This document shows, piece after piece, positions 8,442-17,777 of a DNA stretch of 64,000 bases (position 1 is the stretch's first letter; every line of letters starts with the position of its first letter). The stretch lies in assembly GCF_039544165.1 (NCBI RefSeq), contig NZ_BAABLD010000002.1:558001-622000 (forward strand), in the 5' to 3' direction. The position numbers and the translations under genes were made by a program. Source of the stretch: Viridibacterium curvum. Its GTDB lineage: Bacteria > Pseudomonadota > Gammaproteobacteria > Burkholderiales > Rhodocyclaceae. The notes under the pieces are model-generated. The model was not told where the DNA came from and did not search any database. It worked only from the letters and a program-made list of their open reading frames with translations.

Positions 8442-11400
8442 TCAATTAACGGGTTCTGCAGCGACCGGGGCGGCTGGCTCAGCCAGTTTCATTGCCGCGT
8501 CGATATCGACTTCGACGATGCGCGACACCCCTTGTTCCTGCATGGTCACGCCCACCAGTTGCTGGGCGCGCTCCATCGTGATCTTGCTGTGGCTGATGAA
8601 CACGAACTGCGTCACGGCCGACATGCGTTTGACCATGTCGCAGTAGCGTTCGGTATTCGTATCGTCGAGCGGTGCATCCACCTCGTCGAGCATGCAGAAG
8701 GGCGCGGGATTGAGCTGGAACATCGCGAACACCAGTGCGATGGCCGTCAGGGCCTTTTCGCCGCCCGACAACAGATGGATCGAGGCGTTCTTCTTGCCTG
8801 GCGGGCGGGCCACGATCTGGATGCCGGCATCAAGGATTTCGTCGCCGGTCAGCACCAGTGCGGCTTCACCACCGCCAAACAGCTGCGGGAACAACTCGCC
8901 GAAATGACGATTGACCGTATTGTACGTCGCCGACAGCTGTTCACGGGTTTCACGGTCTATGCGCCGGATCGCGGCCTCCAGCGTCTCGATGGCCTGCATG
9001 AGGTCGTCGTACTGGGCGTCCAGATAACCCTTTCGCTCGCTTGTGGCGGCCAGTTCATCAAGTGCCGCAAGGTTCACCGGGCCGAGCTCAGCCATTTCGC
9101 GCGTCAGGCGCGACACTTCACGCACAAGGGCCGTTTCGCGCACGTCTGCCAGGGCTTCGGGTGCCACGCTGTCAGGCTGTATGGCGAGCTCGGCAAGGCG
9201 CTCCTGCGCTTGTGCCACCAGCATTTCGGCTGACTGACGGGCCAATCTGGCCGCCGCCAAAGCCTCGCGCAGGGGTTCCAGCCCCTGTTCTGCGCGCAGG
9301 CGCTCTTCATCGCTGCTGCGCAGTTGCGCCCCCAGGGACTCCAGGGCGTCGCGGCGTGATGCCAGCTCGCCTTCGCGTGCCGTACGCAGCTGCAAGGCTG
9401 TTTGCAGTGAGGTCTGCAGCGCAGAGTCGTCCAGCGCCGCGGACTCGCTGGCCAGTTGTGCGGCTTCCTGTTCGTTGCGGGCAATTTCTTCCTGCACCAG
9501 CGTCTGGTTACGGGTGATGTCAGCCAGTCGGGTACGGCATTCGCGCAGAGCGAATTCCGCTTCCTGCAGACTGCGTTGCTGACGTTCGCTGAGCTCGCGA
9601 CTGCGCGACCGGCCCTGCTCCGCATCGGCCAAGGCGTGCTCAGCGGCCGAAAGCGCCAGATGTCGGGCATTCACAGCCAGGCGATGCTGCTCCAGCGCTG
9701 CCCCACTTTCTGCCTGGCGTGCGGTTTCTGCGGCGAGGGTCCGTTCGATTTCGCTACGCTCCTGCATGAGCTGTGACGAACGCTCCTCGAAGCGCTTCTG
9801 CGCCTCCTGCAATCGCACCAGCGAGAGCTGGGCTTCATGCGCTGCCTGCTGCAAGCGAGCGGTTTGCTCGCGCTGTGCGACGAGCCCGGCCTGCGCGGCC
9901 TGCACCGCAGCCTCAGCCTGGTGGAGCGCGGTGCGGCGAGCCTCCAGTGCGTGCTGGGCGGTGATGAGTTCGGCGTCCAGTTGGGCGATCTCGCGTTGGC
10001 GCTCCAGCACACCATGAGTCTTTGCGTCCGGGGCGAACAACACCAGCTCACCTGCCGTCAGCATCTGCCCACCTGCATTCACCAGCACAACACCGGCAGC
10101 CAGCGGGGCCTGCATGAAGGGCGCCAGATCGTCGGCCAGATAGACATTGACCAGCCAGCGATCGAGCACAGCGGCGACGCGTGGCGATGCAGTGCTGACC
10201 TGGGCTCGCAGCGGGCGCAATCCTTCTGGCGCCATCTGCACGGACAGTGATGTTTCGCCCTGCTCACGCAGCACAACCGTCGTGGCCGGCACAGGCTGGC
10301 CGAGCACCTTGCTCAGGGCGGATTCAGCCAGTGGGCCGCGCGCGGCAAGGCGCTCCCGAAGCACAGCCTCCAGCGCCAGCTCGGCACCGGCTTCAACCTG
10401 CACCTGTTGCCAAAGCGGGTCACTGTCGGCGAGGCCACATTGCCACAGCCAGTCCGCCAGATCACCCTGGTCGCGCAGCTTGGCCTGCAAGGCGCGCAAG
10501 GCATCCAACCGCGCTTGCAAGCGGGTGGCCAGTTGTCCAGCAGTGTTCAGCTCGCCCTGCGCCGCACGCTGAGTCTGCTGGGCCGTTTCCAGCTCGCCCT
10601 GCGCGGCCGCCACAGCCCCATGCAGCGCAGCCTGTTCGGCAGTCAGCTGCTCGACAGCTTCGCGCGCGCTCTGCAAAGCCAGCGTATCAGGCGGGGTCAG
10701 CTGTGCCAGCTCGCTGGCCGTGCGCTCCCTGCGCTGTTGCAAACCTTGCAAGGCACGCTCGCTGGCCGCCAGACGCGCCGTCTCGACCTGAACCTGCTGC
10801 TCGGCCTGCGCCAGGGCTTGCCGCGTGGCGTCCAGCGCGGCCCTTGCCGCCGCCAGACGCAACTCGGCGTCCGGCAATTCACCCTGGGTGCCCGCCACGG
10901 CTTGCTGTGCCGCAGCCAGCGCCTGTTCGGCGGATGCGGACTGGGCCTGCCAATTTTCATGATCGACGGTCAGCGCAGCCGCGCGGCCCTGCCACTGCGC
11001 ACGCGTTGCGGACAGCTGCTCACTCCGGGCAGTCAGCCTTGCAGCCGCTTCGCGCAAGGCACGCAGCTCGCTCTCGATGCGCGAGACCTCGGCGGCAATC
11101 GCATACACGTCGCCTTGCGCCATGCCGACTGCCTCGGCCAGGCGGGTGTGCTGTTCGCGCAGCAGGGCAATGCGGGCCTCACTGAGCCGCAGGGCTTCCT
11201 GTGCGGCCTCCAGGCTGCGCCCGCTCTCGGCGATGCGGGTGTCTGCGCCCTGAAGCGCACTCTCGCCTTCACGCAGCTTCCACACCCACAGCAGGGCCTG
11301 ACGCGCCGAGAGCGTGTCCTGCAGACTACGGTATTTCGTCGCCAGTTCGGCCTGTGACGACAGGCGCACGATCTGCTGGCCGAGCTCGGCGCGCAGGTCT

Positions 11401-11984
11401 TCGAGGCGTGCGAGGTTGTCGCGCGCATCGGCGAGGCGCCCCTCGGTCTCGCGGCGCCGTTCCTTGTACTTGGTGATGCCGGCGGCTTCTTCGAGGAAAG
11501 CGCGGACCTCTTCGGGCCGCGCCTCGATGACGCGCGAGATCATGCCCTGCTCAATGATGGCGTAGGCGCGCGGGCCAAGGCCGGTACCGAGGAACAGGTC
11601 GATGACGTCCTTGCGGCGGACGCGGACGTTATTGATGAAGTATTCGGACTCGCCGCTGCGTTCGACAACGCGCTTGACGGCGATTTCGCTGTACTGCGAC
11701 CACTGACCGGCGGCACGCCCATCAGCGTTGTCGAAGACCAGCTCCACGCTGGCCCGAGACACCGGCTTGCGCGACGTCGAACCATTGAAGATGACGTCCT
11801 GCATCGATTCGCCGCGCAAGGCGGACGCGCGCGATTCGCCGAGCACCCAGCGCACGGCATCGATCAGGTTGGACTTGCCGCACCCATTGGGCCCGACAAT
11901 GCCCACCAGTTGCCCTGGCGTCAGGACCGTTGTCGGGTCAACGAAGGACTTGAAACCGGCCAGTTTGAGCTTGGAGAGACGCAC
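8442..11984 (-). CDS. smc: Chromosome partition protein SMC
   Basis: SMC is the ATPase subunit of the condensin complex that compacts and helps segregate the chromosome. The ATP head is split between the ends: Walker A GPNGCGKSN at about residues 31-39, and near the C-terminus the signature LSGGEK followed by the Walker B segment ending in DEVDAPLDD. Long Ala/Gln/Glu-rich coiled coils flank a hinge near the middle. The frame is open to 12224, but conserved SMC proteins begin at RLSKLKLAGFKSF, which places the start at a GTG at 11984 and gives 1180 residues, the usual size. The extension would overlap the divergent dapC promoter. ScpA and ScpB are not in the window. Confidence 0.96.
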   Translation of the reverse strand: MRLSKLKLAGFKSFVDPTTVLTPGQLVGIVGPNGCGKSNLIDAVRWVLGESRASALRGESMQDVIFNGSTSRKPVSRASVELVFDNADGRAAGQWSQYSEIAVKRVVERSGESEYFINNVRVRRKDVIDLFLGTGLGPRAYAIIEQGMISRVIEARPEEVRAFLEEAAGITKYKERRRETEGRLADARDNLARLEDLRAELGQQIVRLSSQAELATKYRSLQDTLSARQALLWVWKLREGESALQGADTRIAESGRSLEAAQEALRLSEARIALLREQHTRLAEAVGMAQGDVYAIAAEVSRIESELRALREAAARLTARSEQLSATRAQWQGRAAALTVDHENWQAQSASAEQALAAAQQAVAGTQGELPDAELRLAAARAALDATRQALAQAEQQVQVETARLAASERALQGLQQRRERTASELAQLTPPDTLALQSAREAVEQLTAEQAALHGAVAAAQGELETAQQTQRAAQGELNTAGQLATRLQARLDALRALQAKLRDQGDLADWLWQCGLADSDPLWQQVQVEAGAELALEAVLRERLAARGPLAESALSKVLGQPVPATTVVLREQGETSLSVQMAPEGLRPLRAQVSTASPRVAAVLDRWLVNVYLADDLAPFMQAPLAAGVVLVNAGGQMLTAGELVLFAPDAKTHGVLERQREIAQLDAELITAQHALEARRTALHQAEAAVQAAQAGLVAQREQTARLQQAAHEAQLSLVRLQEAQKRFEERSSQLMQERSEIERTLAAETARQAESGAALEQHRLAVNARHLALSAAEHALADAEQGRSRSRELSERQQRSLQEAEFALRECRTRLADITRNQTLVQEEIARNEQEAAQLASESAALDDSALQTSLQTALQLRTAREGELASRRDALESLGAQLRSSDEERLRAEQGLEPLREALAAARLARQSAEMLVAQAQERLAELAIQPDSVAPEALADVRETALVREVSRLTREMAELGPVNLAALDELAATSERKGYLDAQYDDLMQAIETLEAAIRRIDRETREQLSATYNTVNRHFGELFPQLFGGGEAALVLTGDEILDAGIQIVARPPGKKNASIHLLSGGEKALTAIALVFAMFQLNPAPFCMLDEVDAPLDDTNTERYCDMVKRMSAVTQFVFISHSKITMERAQQLVGVTMQEQGVSRIVEVDIDAAMKLAEPAAPVAAEPVN

Positions 11985-12044
11985 AGCAGCGGGTCGGTAG
12001 GGGGCTGGATTGGGGAGAGCGCAGGGGGAGCGCAGCAAGGGCGC

Positions 12045-12050
12045 TATAAT
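12045..12050 (+). promoter_or_regulatory. Candidate -10 box for dapC
   Basis: A perfect TATAAT stands in the 167-base divergent region between smc and dapC, about 100 bases before the dapC start. No good -35 box is visible at the ideal distance, so this rests on the -10 hexamer and position only. The same AT-rich patch could also serve smc on the other strand. Confidence 0.4.
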
Positions 12051-12151
12051 ATCGCACCTTGCCCGGCGCCCCTGAGCGGGCGACGGCCAGACCTCCGGGC
12101 ACACCGTCCCCCGACTTTTCCGGCCCCCGGCCCTGTCAGAGCGAGACCGAA

Positions 12152-13345
12152 TTGAACCCCCTGCTGGACAAGCTGCACCCCTATCCCTTCGAAAAGCTGC
12201 GCGCCCTGTTTGCCGGCGCCACACCGCCCGCTGTGGCGCCCATCCGCCTCTCCATCGGCGAGCCGCAGCACGACACGCCCCGGCTGGTGAAAGACGCCCT
12301 GACCGCCAATCTGGACGGGCTGTCCACCTACCCGACGACCCTTGGCGTAGAGGCCCTGCGCGAGTCGATTGCCGGCTGGCTGCAGCGCCGTTTCAGCCTC
12401 AAGGCCGTCAATCCGGCCAGCCAGGTGTTGCCGGTCAATGGCACCCGCGAGGCCTTGTTTGCGTTTGCCCAGTGTGTGGTCGATGGCAGCAAGCCCGGCG
12501 CTCTGGTGGCGAGCCCCAATCCGTTCTACCAGATCTATGAAGGTGCAGCCCTGCTGGCTGGCGCGGAACCCGCATTCCTGAACCAGACGAGCGAAAACGG
12601 CTTCGGCCTCGATCTCGACGAGCTGTCGGACGCCCAGTGGGCCCGCGTGCAGCTGATCTACGTATGTTCGCCCGGCAACCCGACTGGTCGCGTGCTGAGC
12701 CTCGAAGACTGGCGAACGCTGTTCGAGCTGGCGGACCGGCACGGCTTCGTGATCGCAGCCGACGAGTGCTACTCCGAGATCTACTTTGACGAAGCCGCGC
12801 CGCCACTGGGTGCGCTGCAGGCTGCCGAACAGCTTGGTCGCAAGGATTTCGAACGCCTCGTGGTGTTCCATAGCCTGTCCAAGCGTTCCAACGTGCCGGG
12901 GCTGCGGTCCGGATTTGTGGCCGGTGACGCCGCCATCCTCAAGAAATTCCTGCTCTATCGCACCTATCATGGCTGCGCCATGAGCCAGAGCGTGCAGCTG
13001 GCCAGCATCGCTGCATGGAATGATGAGGCCCACGTTCTCGATAACCGCCGCCTGTACCGGGAGAAATTCGACCGCCTGGTGCCCCTGCTGTCGCCCGTGC
13101 TGGGCATCAGCCGACCCGACGCCGGCTTCTATCTGTGGGCTCGTACGCCCGACGACGATGCCGCCTTTGCCCGCGCCCTGTATGCCGCCACCCACGTCAC
13201 TGTGCTGCCCGGCCAGTACCTGGCACGCGAGGCACATGGGCTCAATCCCGGCGCGGGCTTTGTGCGCATCGCCCTGGTGGCGGGCGTCGAGGAATGCGTC
13301 GAAGCCGCCAACCGCATCGTGGATTTCTGCCAGTCTTTCCGCTAA
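12152..13345 (+). CDS. dapC: N-succinyldiaminopimelate aminotransferase
   Basis: A class I/II PLP-dependent aminotransferase that converts N-succinyl-2-amino-6-oxopimelate to N-succinyl-L,L-diaminopimelate in the succinylase branch of lysine and meso-DAP synthesis. The PLP lysine is K244 in HSLSKRSNVPGLRSG. The SPGNPTGR-type segment and the ADECYSEIYFDE cofactor-binding stretch are present. The frame is open from 12059, but family members begin MNP-x-L-x2-LHPYPFEKLR, which puts the start at a TTG codon at 12152 (397 residues). dapD follows 60 bases later and dapE lies three genes on, supporting the substrate assignment over other aminotransferases. Confidence 0.93.
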   Translation: MNPLLDKLHPYPFEKLRALFAGATPPAVAPIRLSIGEPQHDTPRLVKDALTANLDGLSTYPTTLGVEALRESIAGWLQRRFSLKAVNPASQVLPVNGTREALFAFAQCVVDGSKPGALVASPNPFYQIYEGAALLAGAEPAFLNQTSENGFGLDLDELSDAQWARVQLIYVCSPGNPTGRVLSLEDWRTLFELADRHGFVIAADECYSEIYFDEAAPPLGALQAAEQLGRKDFERLVVFHSLSKRSNVPGLRSGFVAGDAAILKKFLLYRTYHGCAMSQSVQLASIAAWNDEAHVLDNRRLYREKFDRLVPLLSPVLGISRPDAGFYLWARTPDDDAAFARALYAATHVTVLPGQYLAREAHGLNPGAGFVRIALVAGVEECVEAANRIVDFCQSFR

Positions 13346-13405
13346 AGACCTGACCTGAACCACAACACTGCTCCAGCAACAGATTCATTGAAAGACGAGG
13401 TAGCC

Positions 13406-14227
13406 ATGTCCCACCCCTTGCAAACCCTGATCGAAGAAGCCTTTGAGCGCCGCACGGAAATTTCGCCTGGCTGCAGCGACCCGGCCCTGAACAACGCCAT
13501 TGCCGCCGTGATCGGCGATCTGGACGCCGGCAAGCTGCGCGTCGCAGAGAAGATCAACGGTGAATGGGTTACGCACCAATGGATCAAGAAGGCCGTGCTG
13601 CTGTACTTCCGCACCCATGACAATCGCGTCATCAACAGCGGCGACCTGCGCTACTTCGACAAGGTGCCTACCAAGTTCGACGACTACTCCAGCGACGACT
13701 TCCGCGAAGGCGGCTTCCGCGTCGTGCCCTCGGCAGTCGCCCGCAAGGGTTCTTTCATCGGCAAGGGCGCCGTGCTGATGCCGTCCTACGTCAACATCGG
13801 CGCCTACGTTGGCGAGAACACCATGGTCGACACTTGGGCGACCGTGGGCTCTTGCGCACAGATCGGCAAGAACGTGCACCTCTCCGGCGGCGTCGGCATC
13901 GGCGGCGTGCTGGAGCCGCTGCAAGCCAACCCGACCATCATCGAAGACAACTGCTTCATCGGTGCCCGCTCCGAAGTCGTGGAAGGCGTCATCGTCGAGG
14001 AGAACTCGGTGATCTCGATGGGCGTGTACATCGGCAAGAGCACCAAGATCTACGACCGCGCCACGGGTGAAGTGACCTACGGTCGCATTCCGGCCGGTTC
14101 GGTCGTGGTGTCGGGCAACCTGCCCTCGGCCGATGGCAAGTATTCGCTGTACTGTGCAGTCATCGTGAAGAAAGTCGACGCGCAAACCCGCGCCAAGACT
14201 TCGATCAACGAGCTGTTGCGGGACTGA
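13406..14227 (+). CDS. dapD: Tetrahydrodipicolinate N-succinyltransferase
   Basis: DapD transfers succinyl from succinyl-CoA to tetrahydrodipicolinate, the committing step before DapC. The 273-residue protein has an N-terminal helical domain and a left-handed beta-helix of hexapeptide repeats (about 105-230), seen in VLMPSYVNIGAYVGENTMVDTW and similar rungs, as in trimeric DapD. The ATG at 13406 has GAGGT about 8 bases upstream; the slightly longer TTG reading at 13388 contains that site and is unlikely. It sits between dapC and pilU. Confidence 0.97.
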   Translation: MSHPLQTLIEEAFERRTEISPGCSDPALNNAIAAVIGDLDAGKLRVAEKINGEWVTHQWIKKAVLLYFRTHDNRVINSGDLRYFDKVPTKFDDYSSDDFREGGFRVVPSAVARKGSFIGKGAVLMPSYVNIGAYVGENTMVDTWATVGSCAQIGKNVHLSGGVGIGGVLEPLQANPTIIEDNCFIGARSEVVEGVIVEENSVISMGVYIGKSTKIYDRATGEVTYGRIPAGSVVVSGNLPSADGKYSLYCAVIVKKVDAQTRAKTSINELLRD

Positions 14228-14250
14228 GCATCCCGTGCTCTGATGCAGAA

Positions 14251-14286
14251 CGGGCACCGTGCAGGGGCTGACCGCCCCGGTGCCCG
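14251..14286 (+). terminator. Hairpin between dapD and pilU
   Basis: Arms 14251-14259 and 14278-14286 form a perfect 9-base stem, with a smaller GC-rich stem possible inside the loop. It lies 24 bases past the dapD stop. The trailing sequence is only CTTAGTG, so termination may be weak or this may be an RNA-processing hairpin. Confidence 0.45.
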
Positions 14287-14313
14287 CTTAGTGCGACCTG
14301 ACGGAGGCTGTGC

Positions 14314-15489
14314 ATGATTTTCGATCGTCTGTTCCAGTTGATGGCCGAGCGCGAGGCCTCCGACATTTATGTGACAGCTGGCGCGCCGATTCACATCAAG
14401 ATCAATGGAGCGGTCGTCCCCATCAACCAGCAGGTGATGGAGCCCGTCGTCATCCAGAAGATGGGGTACGAGCTGCTCACACCCGAACAGGGCATGGCCT
14501 TCGAGAATGACCGGGAGCTGAACTTCTCGGTGCAGCGTCCGGGGCTCGGCAACTTCCGCGTCAACTTCTTCTGGCAACGCGGCAGCATGGCCATCGTGGT
14601 GCGTTACATCCGCACGGAGATCCCGACGCTCAAGGAGCTCGGCGTACCGGAAGTGCTGGCCGACGTGATCATGGAAAAGCGCGGTCTGGTACTGGTCGTC
14701 GGCGCCACGGGTTCGGGCAAGTCGACCACCATCGCCTCGATGCTGGATCACCGCTGCACCCACGCCACCGGCCACATCCTGACGGTCGAAGATCCCATCG
14801 AGTACCTGTTCCGTCACAAGCGCTCCATCGTCAACCAGCGCGAGATCGGTTTCGACACAAACAGCTGGGGCCAGGCGCTCAAGAACGCCATGCGTCAGGC
14901 GCCCGACTGCATCCTGATCGGCGAAATCCGCGATCTGGAAACCATGAAAGCGGCCATTTCGTATTCGCAATCGGGTCACCTTGTCGTCGCCACACTGCAC
15001 GCCAACAATTCGCACCACGCGCTCAACCGCATCACCAGCTTCTTCCCGCTGGAGAACCGCGAGCTGCTGTATCTCGACCTCTCTGTCTCGCTGAAGTCCA
15101 TCGTCTCGCAACGTCTCGTGCGCAAGCCCGACGGCTCGCGCATCCCGGCAGTGGAAGTCTTGATGAATACCCGCCACGTCGCCGACCTTATCGAACGTGG
15201 CGAGCTCTCCGGCGTCAAGGAAGCCATGGAAAAGGCGCTGGCCCCCGGCTCGCAAACCTTTGAGCAGGATCTCTTCAAGCTCTACAGCGAAGGCACCATC
15301 ACACTGGATGAAGCCTTGCAGAACTCCGACTCGCCCACCAACTTCTCCTGGCTGGTCAACAACGCCCAGCACAAGGACCAGACCGCCGGCAACACGCAGG
15401 AGAAATCGGCCCTAGCCGACTTCGAACCGGCCGAAGACGACGGCGCGTCCTTCAGTTCCTTCACCCTGCACATGGAAGAGCCGAGCTGA
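14314..15489 (+). CDS. pilU: Type IV pilus retraction ATPase PilU (PilT paralogue)
   Basis: A hexameric secretion-type ATPase that assists PilT in pulling back type IV pili for twitching motility. The Walker A GATGSGKST is near residue 130. The Asp box (LTVEDPIEYLF), Walker B (CILIGEIRDLETM) and His box (HLVVATLHANN) are all intact. Its 391 residues and the extended C-terminal tail ending in a run of acidic residues fit PilU better than the shorter PilT. GGAGG lies about 10 bases before the ATG. Its place inside a dap gene run has no obvious metabolic reason. No pilT or other pil assembly gene is in the window. Confidence 0.88.
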   Translation: MIFDRLFQLMAEREASDIYVTAGAPIHIKINGAVVPINQQVMEPVVIQKMGYELLTPEQGMAFENDRELNFSVQRPGLGNFRVNFFWQRGSMAIVVRYIRTEIPTLKELGVPEVLADVIMEKRGLVLVVGATGSGKSTTIASMLDHRCTHATGHILTVEDPIEYLFRHKRSIVNQREIGFDTNSWGQALKNAMRQAPDCILIGEIRDLETMKAAISYSQSGHLVVATLHANNSHHALNRITSFFPLENRELLYLDLSVSLKSIVSQRLVRKPDGSRIPAVEVLMNTRHVADLIERGELSGVKEAMEKALAPGSQTFEQDLFKLYSEGTITLDEALQNSDSPTNFSWLVNNAQHKDQTAGNTQEKSALADFEPAEDDGASFSSFTLHMEEPS

Positions 15490-15517
15490 CAGTTCGGCGT
15501 TTTCTCCCTACCAAGAC

Positions 15518-16660
15518 ATGACTCAAGACATCCACAGCAGCACGCTGCAACTGGCGCGTGCGCTGATGAGCCGCCGTTCCGTCACACCGCTCGACGAAGG
15601 CTGCCTCGAACAGATCGCCAACCGCCTCGCCGCCATCGGCTTCAACTGCGAACGCATCGACAGCAACGGCGTATCGAACCTGTGGGCGCGCCGTGGCACG
15701 ACGCGGCCTGTCGTCGTGCTCGCCGGCCACACCGACGTGGTGCCGACCGGCCCGCTGGAGCAATGGCATACCGACCCGTTCCAGCCAACCGAGCAGGGAG
15801 GCTACCTTTATGGCCGGGGAGCCGCGGACATGAAGACGTCGCTGGCCGCATTCGTCACCGCGGTCGAACGCTTCGTCGCCGCCAGTCCTGATCACAAGGG
15901 TTCGATCGCCTTCTTGCTGACCTCGGACGAAGAAGGCGTCGCCACTGATGGCACAGTCAAGGTCGTGCAAGCGCTCAAGGCGCGTGGCGAAGAGATCGAC
16001 TACTGCATCGTCGGCGAGCCGACCTCGGTCGACAACACCGGCGACATGATCAAGAACGGCCGTCGGGGCTCGCTCAACGGCAAGCTGACGATTCGCGGCA
16101 TCCAGTGCCACATCGCCTACCCGCACCTCGGCCGCAACCCGATTCACCAGGGCGCCGCGGCACTGGCCGAACTGGCCGCCATCGAGTGGGACAAGGGCAA
16201 CGAGTTCTTCCCACCGACGAGCTTCCAGATCTCCAATATCAAAGCCGGAACGGGCGCGAATAACGTGATCCCGGGCGCGATGGAGCTATTGTTCAACTTC
16301 CGCTTCTCGACCGAAAGCACCGAAGCTGGCCTCAAGGCGCGTGTCCACGAGGTTCTGGATCGCCACGGTCTCGAATACAGTCTCGACTGGAGCCTTTCCG
16401 GCAATCCTTTCCTCACGGGTCGCGGCAAGCTGACGCAGGCCATGGAGAGCGCCATTGAAGCGGCGACGGGCCACAAACCTGTGCTGTCCACAACCGGCGG
16501 CACTTCTGATGGCCGCTTCATCGCCACGATCTGCCCCGAAGTTGTCGAATTCGGTCCGGTCAATGCCACCATTCACAAGATCAACGAGCGTGTGTTGCTG
16601 GCCGACATGGCGCCCCTCTCCAAAGCATACGAAGGCGCCATCGCGGCGTTGCTCAAGTAA
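15518..16660 (+). CDS. dapE: Succinyl-diaminopimelate desuccinylase
   Basis: A di-zinc M20-family hydrolase that removes succinate from N-succinyl-L,L-DAP to give L,L-DAP for lysine and peptidoglycan. Metal ligands are visible: H71 in LAGHTDVVP, the Asp of GRGAADMKTS, the Glu pair in TSDEEG, and the distal His near the C-terminus in NATIHKINERV. The 380-residue length is normal. With dapC and dapD upstream it completes three steps of the succinylase branch. Its stop codon overlaps the next gene's start (TAATG), so translation of prmB is probably coupled. Confidence 0.97.
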   Translation: MTQDIHSSTLQLARALMSRRSVTPLDEGCLEQIANRLAAIGFNCERIDSNGVSNLWARRGTTRPVVVLAGHTDVVPTGPLEQWHTDPFQPTEQGGYLYGRGAADMKTSLAAFVTAVERFVAASPDHKGSIAFLLTSDEEGVATDGTVKVVQALKARGEEIDYCIVGEPTSVDNTGDMIKNGRRGSLNGKLTIRGIQCHIAYPHLGRNPIHQGAAALAELAAIEWDKGNEFFPPTSFQISNIKAGTGANNVIPGAMELLFNFRFSTESTEAGLKARVHEVLDRHGLEYSLDWSLSGNPFLTGRGKLTQAMESAIEAATGHKPVLSTTGGTSDGRFIATICPEVVEFGPVNATIHKINERVLLADMAPLSKAYEGAIAALLK

Positions 16661-17625
16661 TGGCACACGATCATCACGAACATGACGACAGCTGCGGCGA
16701 CGAGTGTGGCCACAACCACGATCACTCGCACGAGCACAATCCCACCGACGAGCTGGTCACCGTCCGCGATCTGATCCGCTACGCCACCAGCCGCTTCAAT
16801 CGCAACAAGCTGGTGTTCGGCCACGGTCTGCAGGACGCCTACGACGAGGCGGTCTACCTCGTGCTGCATACCCTGCACCTGCCCATCGACCGACTGGAGC
16901 CTTTCCTCGACGCCTGCATCCCGACGGATGAACGCACCGAGGTGCTTGAAATCATTCACCGTCGCAGCGATGAACGCATCCCCGCCGCCTATTTGACGGG
17001 CGAAGCCTGGCTAGGCGAATTCCGATTCACGGTCGATGAACGCGTGATCATTCCGCGCTCATTCTGCGCTGAAGCGCTCGCTGATGGCCTCTCGCCATGG
17101 ATTGACGACGCATCGCAAGTCACGCGGGCGCTGGATCTCTGCACCGGCAGCGGCTGTCTGGCCATCGTGATGGCTCACTGTTTCCCCAGCGCACAGATCG
17201 ACGCCATCGACCTGTCGCCAGATGCGCTCGAAGTCGCTCGCATCAACGTCGAGGACTACGGCCTGCAGGACAGCATCCGCCTCATCCAGTCAGACGTATT
17301 CTCGGCACTCAAGGACGAGCGCTACGACTTGATCGTCTCCAATCCGCCTTACGTTACCGCTGCATCAGTGGACGCCCTGCCGCCCGAATACCTGCACGAG
17401 CCCGCAATGGCTCTGGGAGCCGGAGAGGACGGCATGGAAATTGTTCGCCGCATTCTCCGCGACGCCCACCAGCGCCTCACGCCCAACGGTATTCTGCTGA
17501 TCGAAGTAGGCCACAACCGGGCTGAATTCGAGGCGGCATTCCCCGCACTGGAACCCGTCTGGCTGACTACAACCAGCGAAGAAGAAAAACTTCTGTTACT
17601 GCGCGCGGACCAGTTGGCAGCTTGA
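16660..17625 (+). CDS. prmB: Ribosomal protein L3 glutamine methyltransferase, with His-rich N-terminus
   Basis: PrmB uses S-adenosylmethionine to methylate a glutamine of ribosomal protein L3. The class I fold shows the SAM motif ALDLCTGSGCLAIVMA and the catalytic NPPY motif (IVSNPPYVT). The RDLIRYATSRF...GHGLQDAYDEAVYLV start region is diagnostic of PrmB over PrmC. The oddity is about 25 extra N-terminal residues rich in His, Asp and Glu (MAHDHHEHDDSCGDECGHNHDHSHEHN), with two cysteines, like metal-binding tails of HypB or SlyD. No downstream Met fits the normal start, and the ATG overlaps the dapE stop, so the extension is probably translated. Confidence 0.92.
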   Translation: MAHDHHEHDDSCGDECGHNHDHSHEHNPTDELVTVRDLIRYATSRFNRNKLVFGHGLQDAYDEAVYLVLHTLHLPIDRLEPFLDACIPTDERTEVLEIIHRRSDERIPAAYLTGEAWLGEFRFTVDERVIIPRSFCAEALADGLSPWIDDASQVTRALDLCTGSGCLAIVMAHCFPSAQIDAIDLSPDALEVARINVEDYGLQDSIRLIQSDVFSALKDERYDLIVSNPPYVTAASVDALPPEYLHEPAMALGAGEDGMEIVRRILRDAHQRLTPNGILLIEVGHNRAEFEAAFPALEPVWLTTTSEEEKLLLLRADQLAA

Positions 17626-17647
17626 GCATTTTTTGGCGTCGGGCCCC

Positions 17648-17675
17648 TCAAGTTTTGAGGCCGCGCCGCCGTATC
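17648..17675 (+). promoter_or_regulatory. Possible sigma28 (FliA) promoter before the chemoreceptor gene
   Basis: TCAAGTTT (17648-17655) and GCCGTATC (17668-17675) resemble the flagellar sigma28 elements TAAAGTTT and GCCGATAA, with a 12-base spacer instead of 11. Several mismatches exist, and TCAAGTTT is also part of a short palindrome that could end prmB. A leader hairpin follows near 17698-17724. Confidence 0.25.
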
Positions 17676-17777
17676 AGTGCCATAGCCGGTTCATAAGAGG
17701 CGTCGCAAATCCCTGTGGCGCCTTGTTCCGGCTGAAAACAAGAGGCATTCAGCCTCATGGCACGCTGGAGATACGGG

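Noticed and set aside
11985..12224. N-terminal extension of SMC
   Set aside because: Conserved SMC start lies at 11984; the extension is Arg/Pro-rich and overlaps the divergent promoter region.
14077..15372. 431-residue open frame antisense to dapD and pilU
   Set aside because: Covers two strong genes on the other strand and has no family features.
17690..17777. Leader before the chemoreceptor gene, considered as a c-di-GMP riboswitch
   Set aside because: A hairpin exists but the conserved GEMM core bases are not present.
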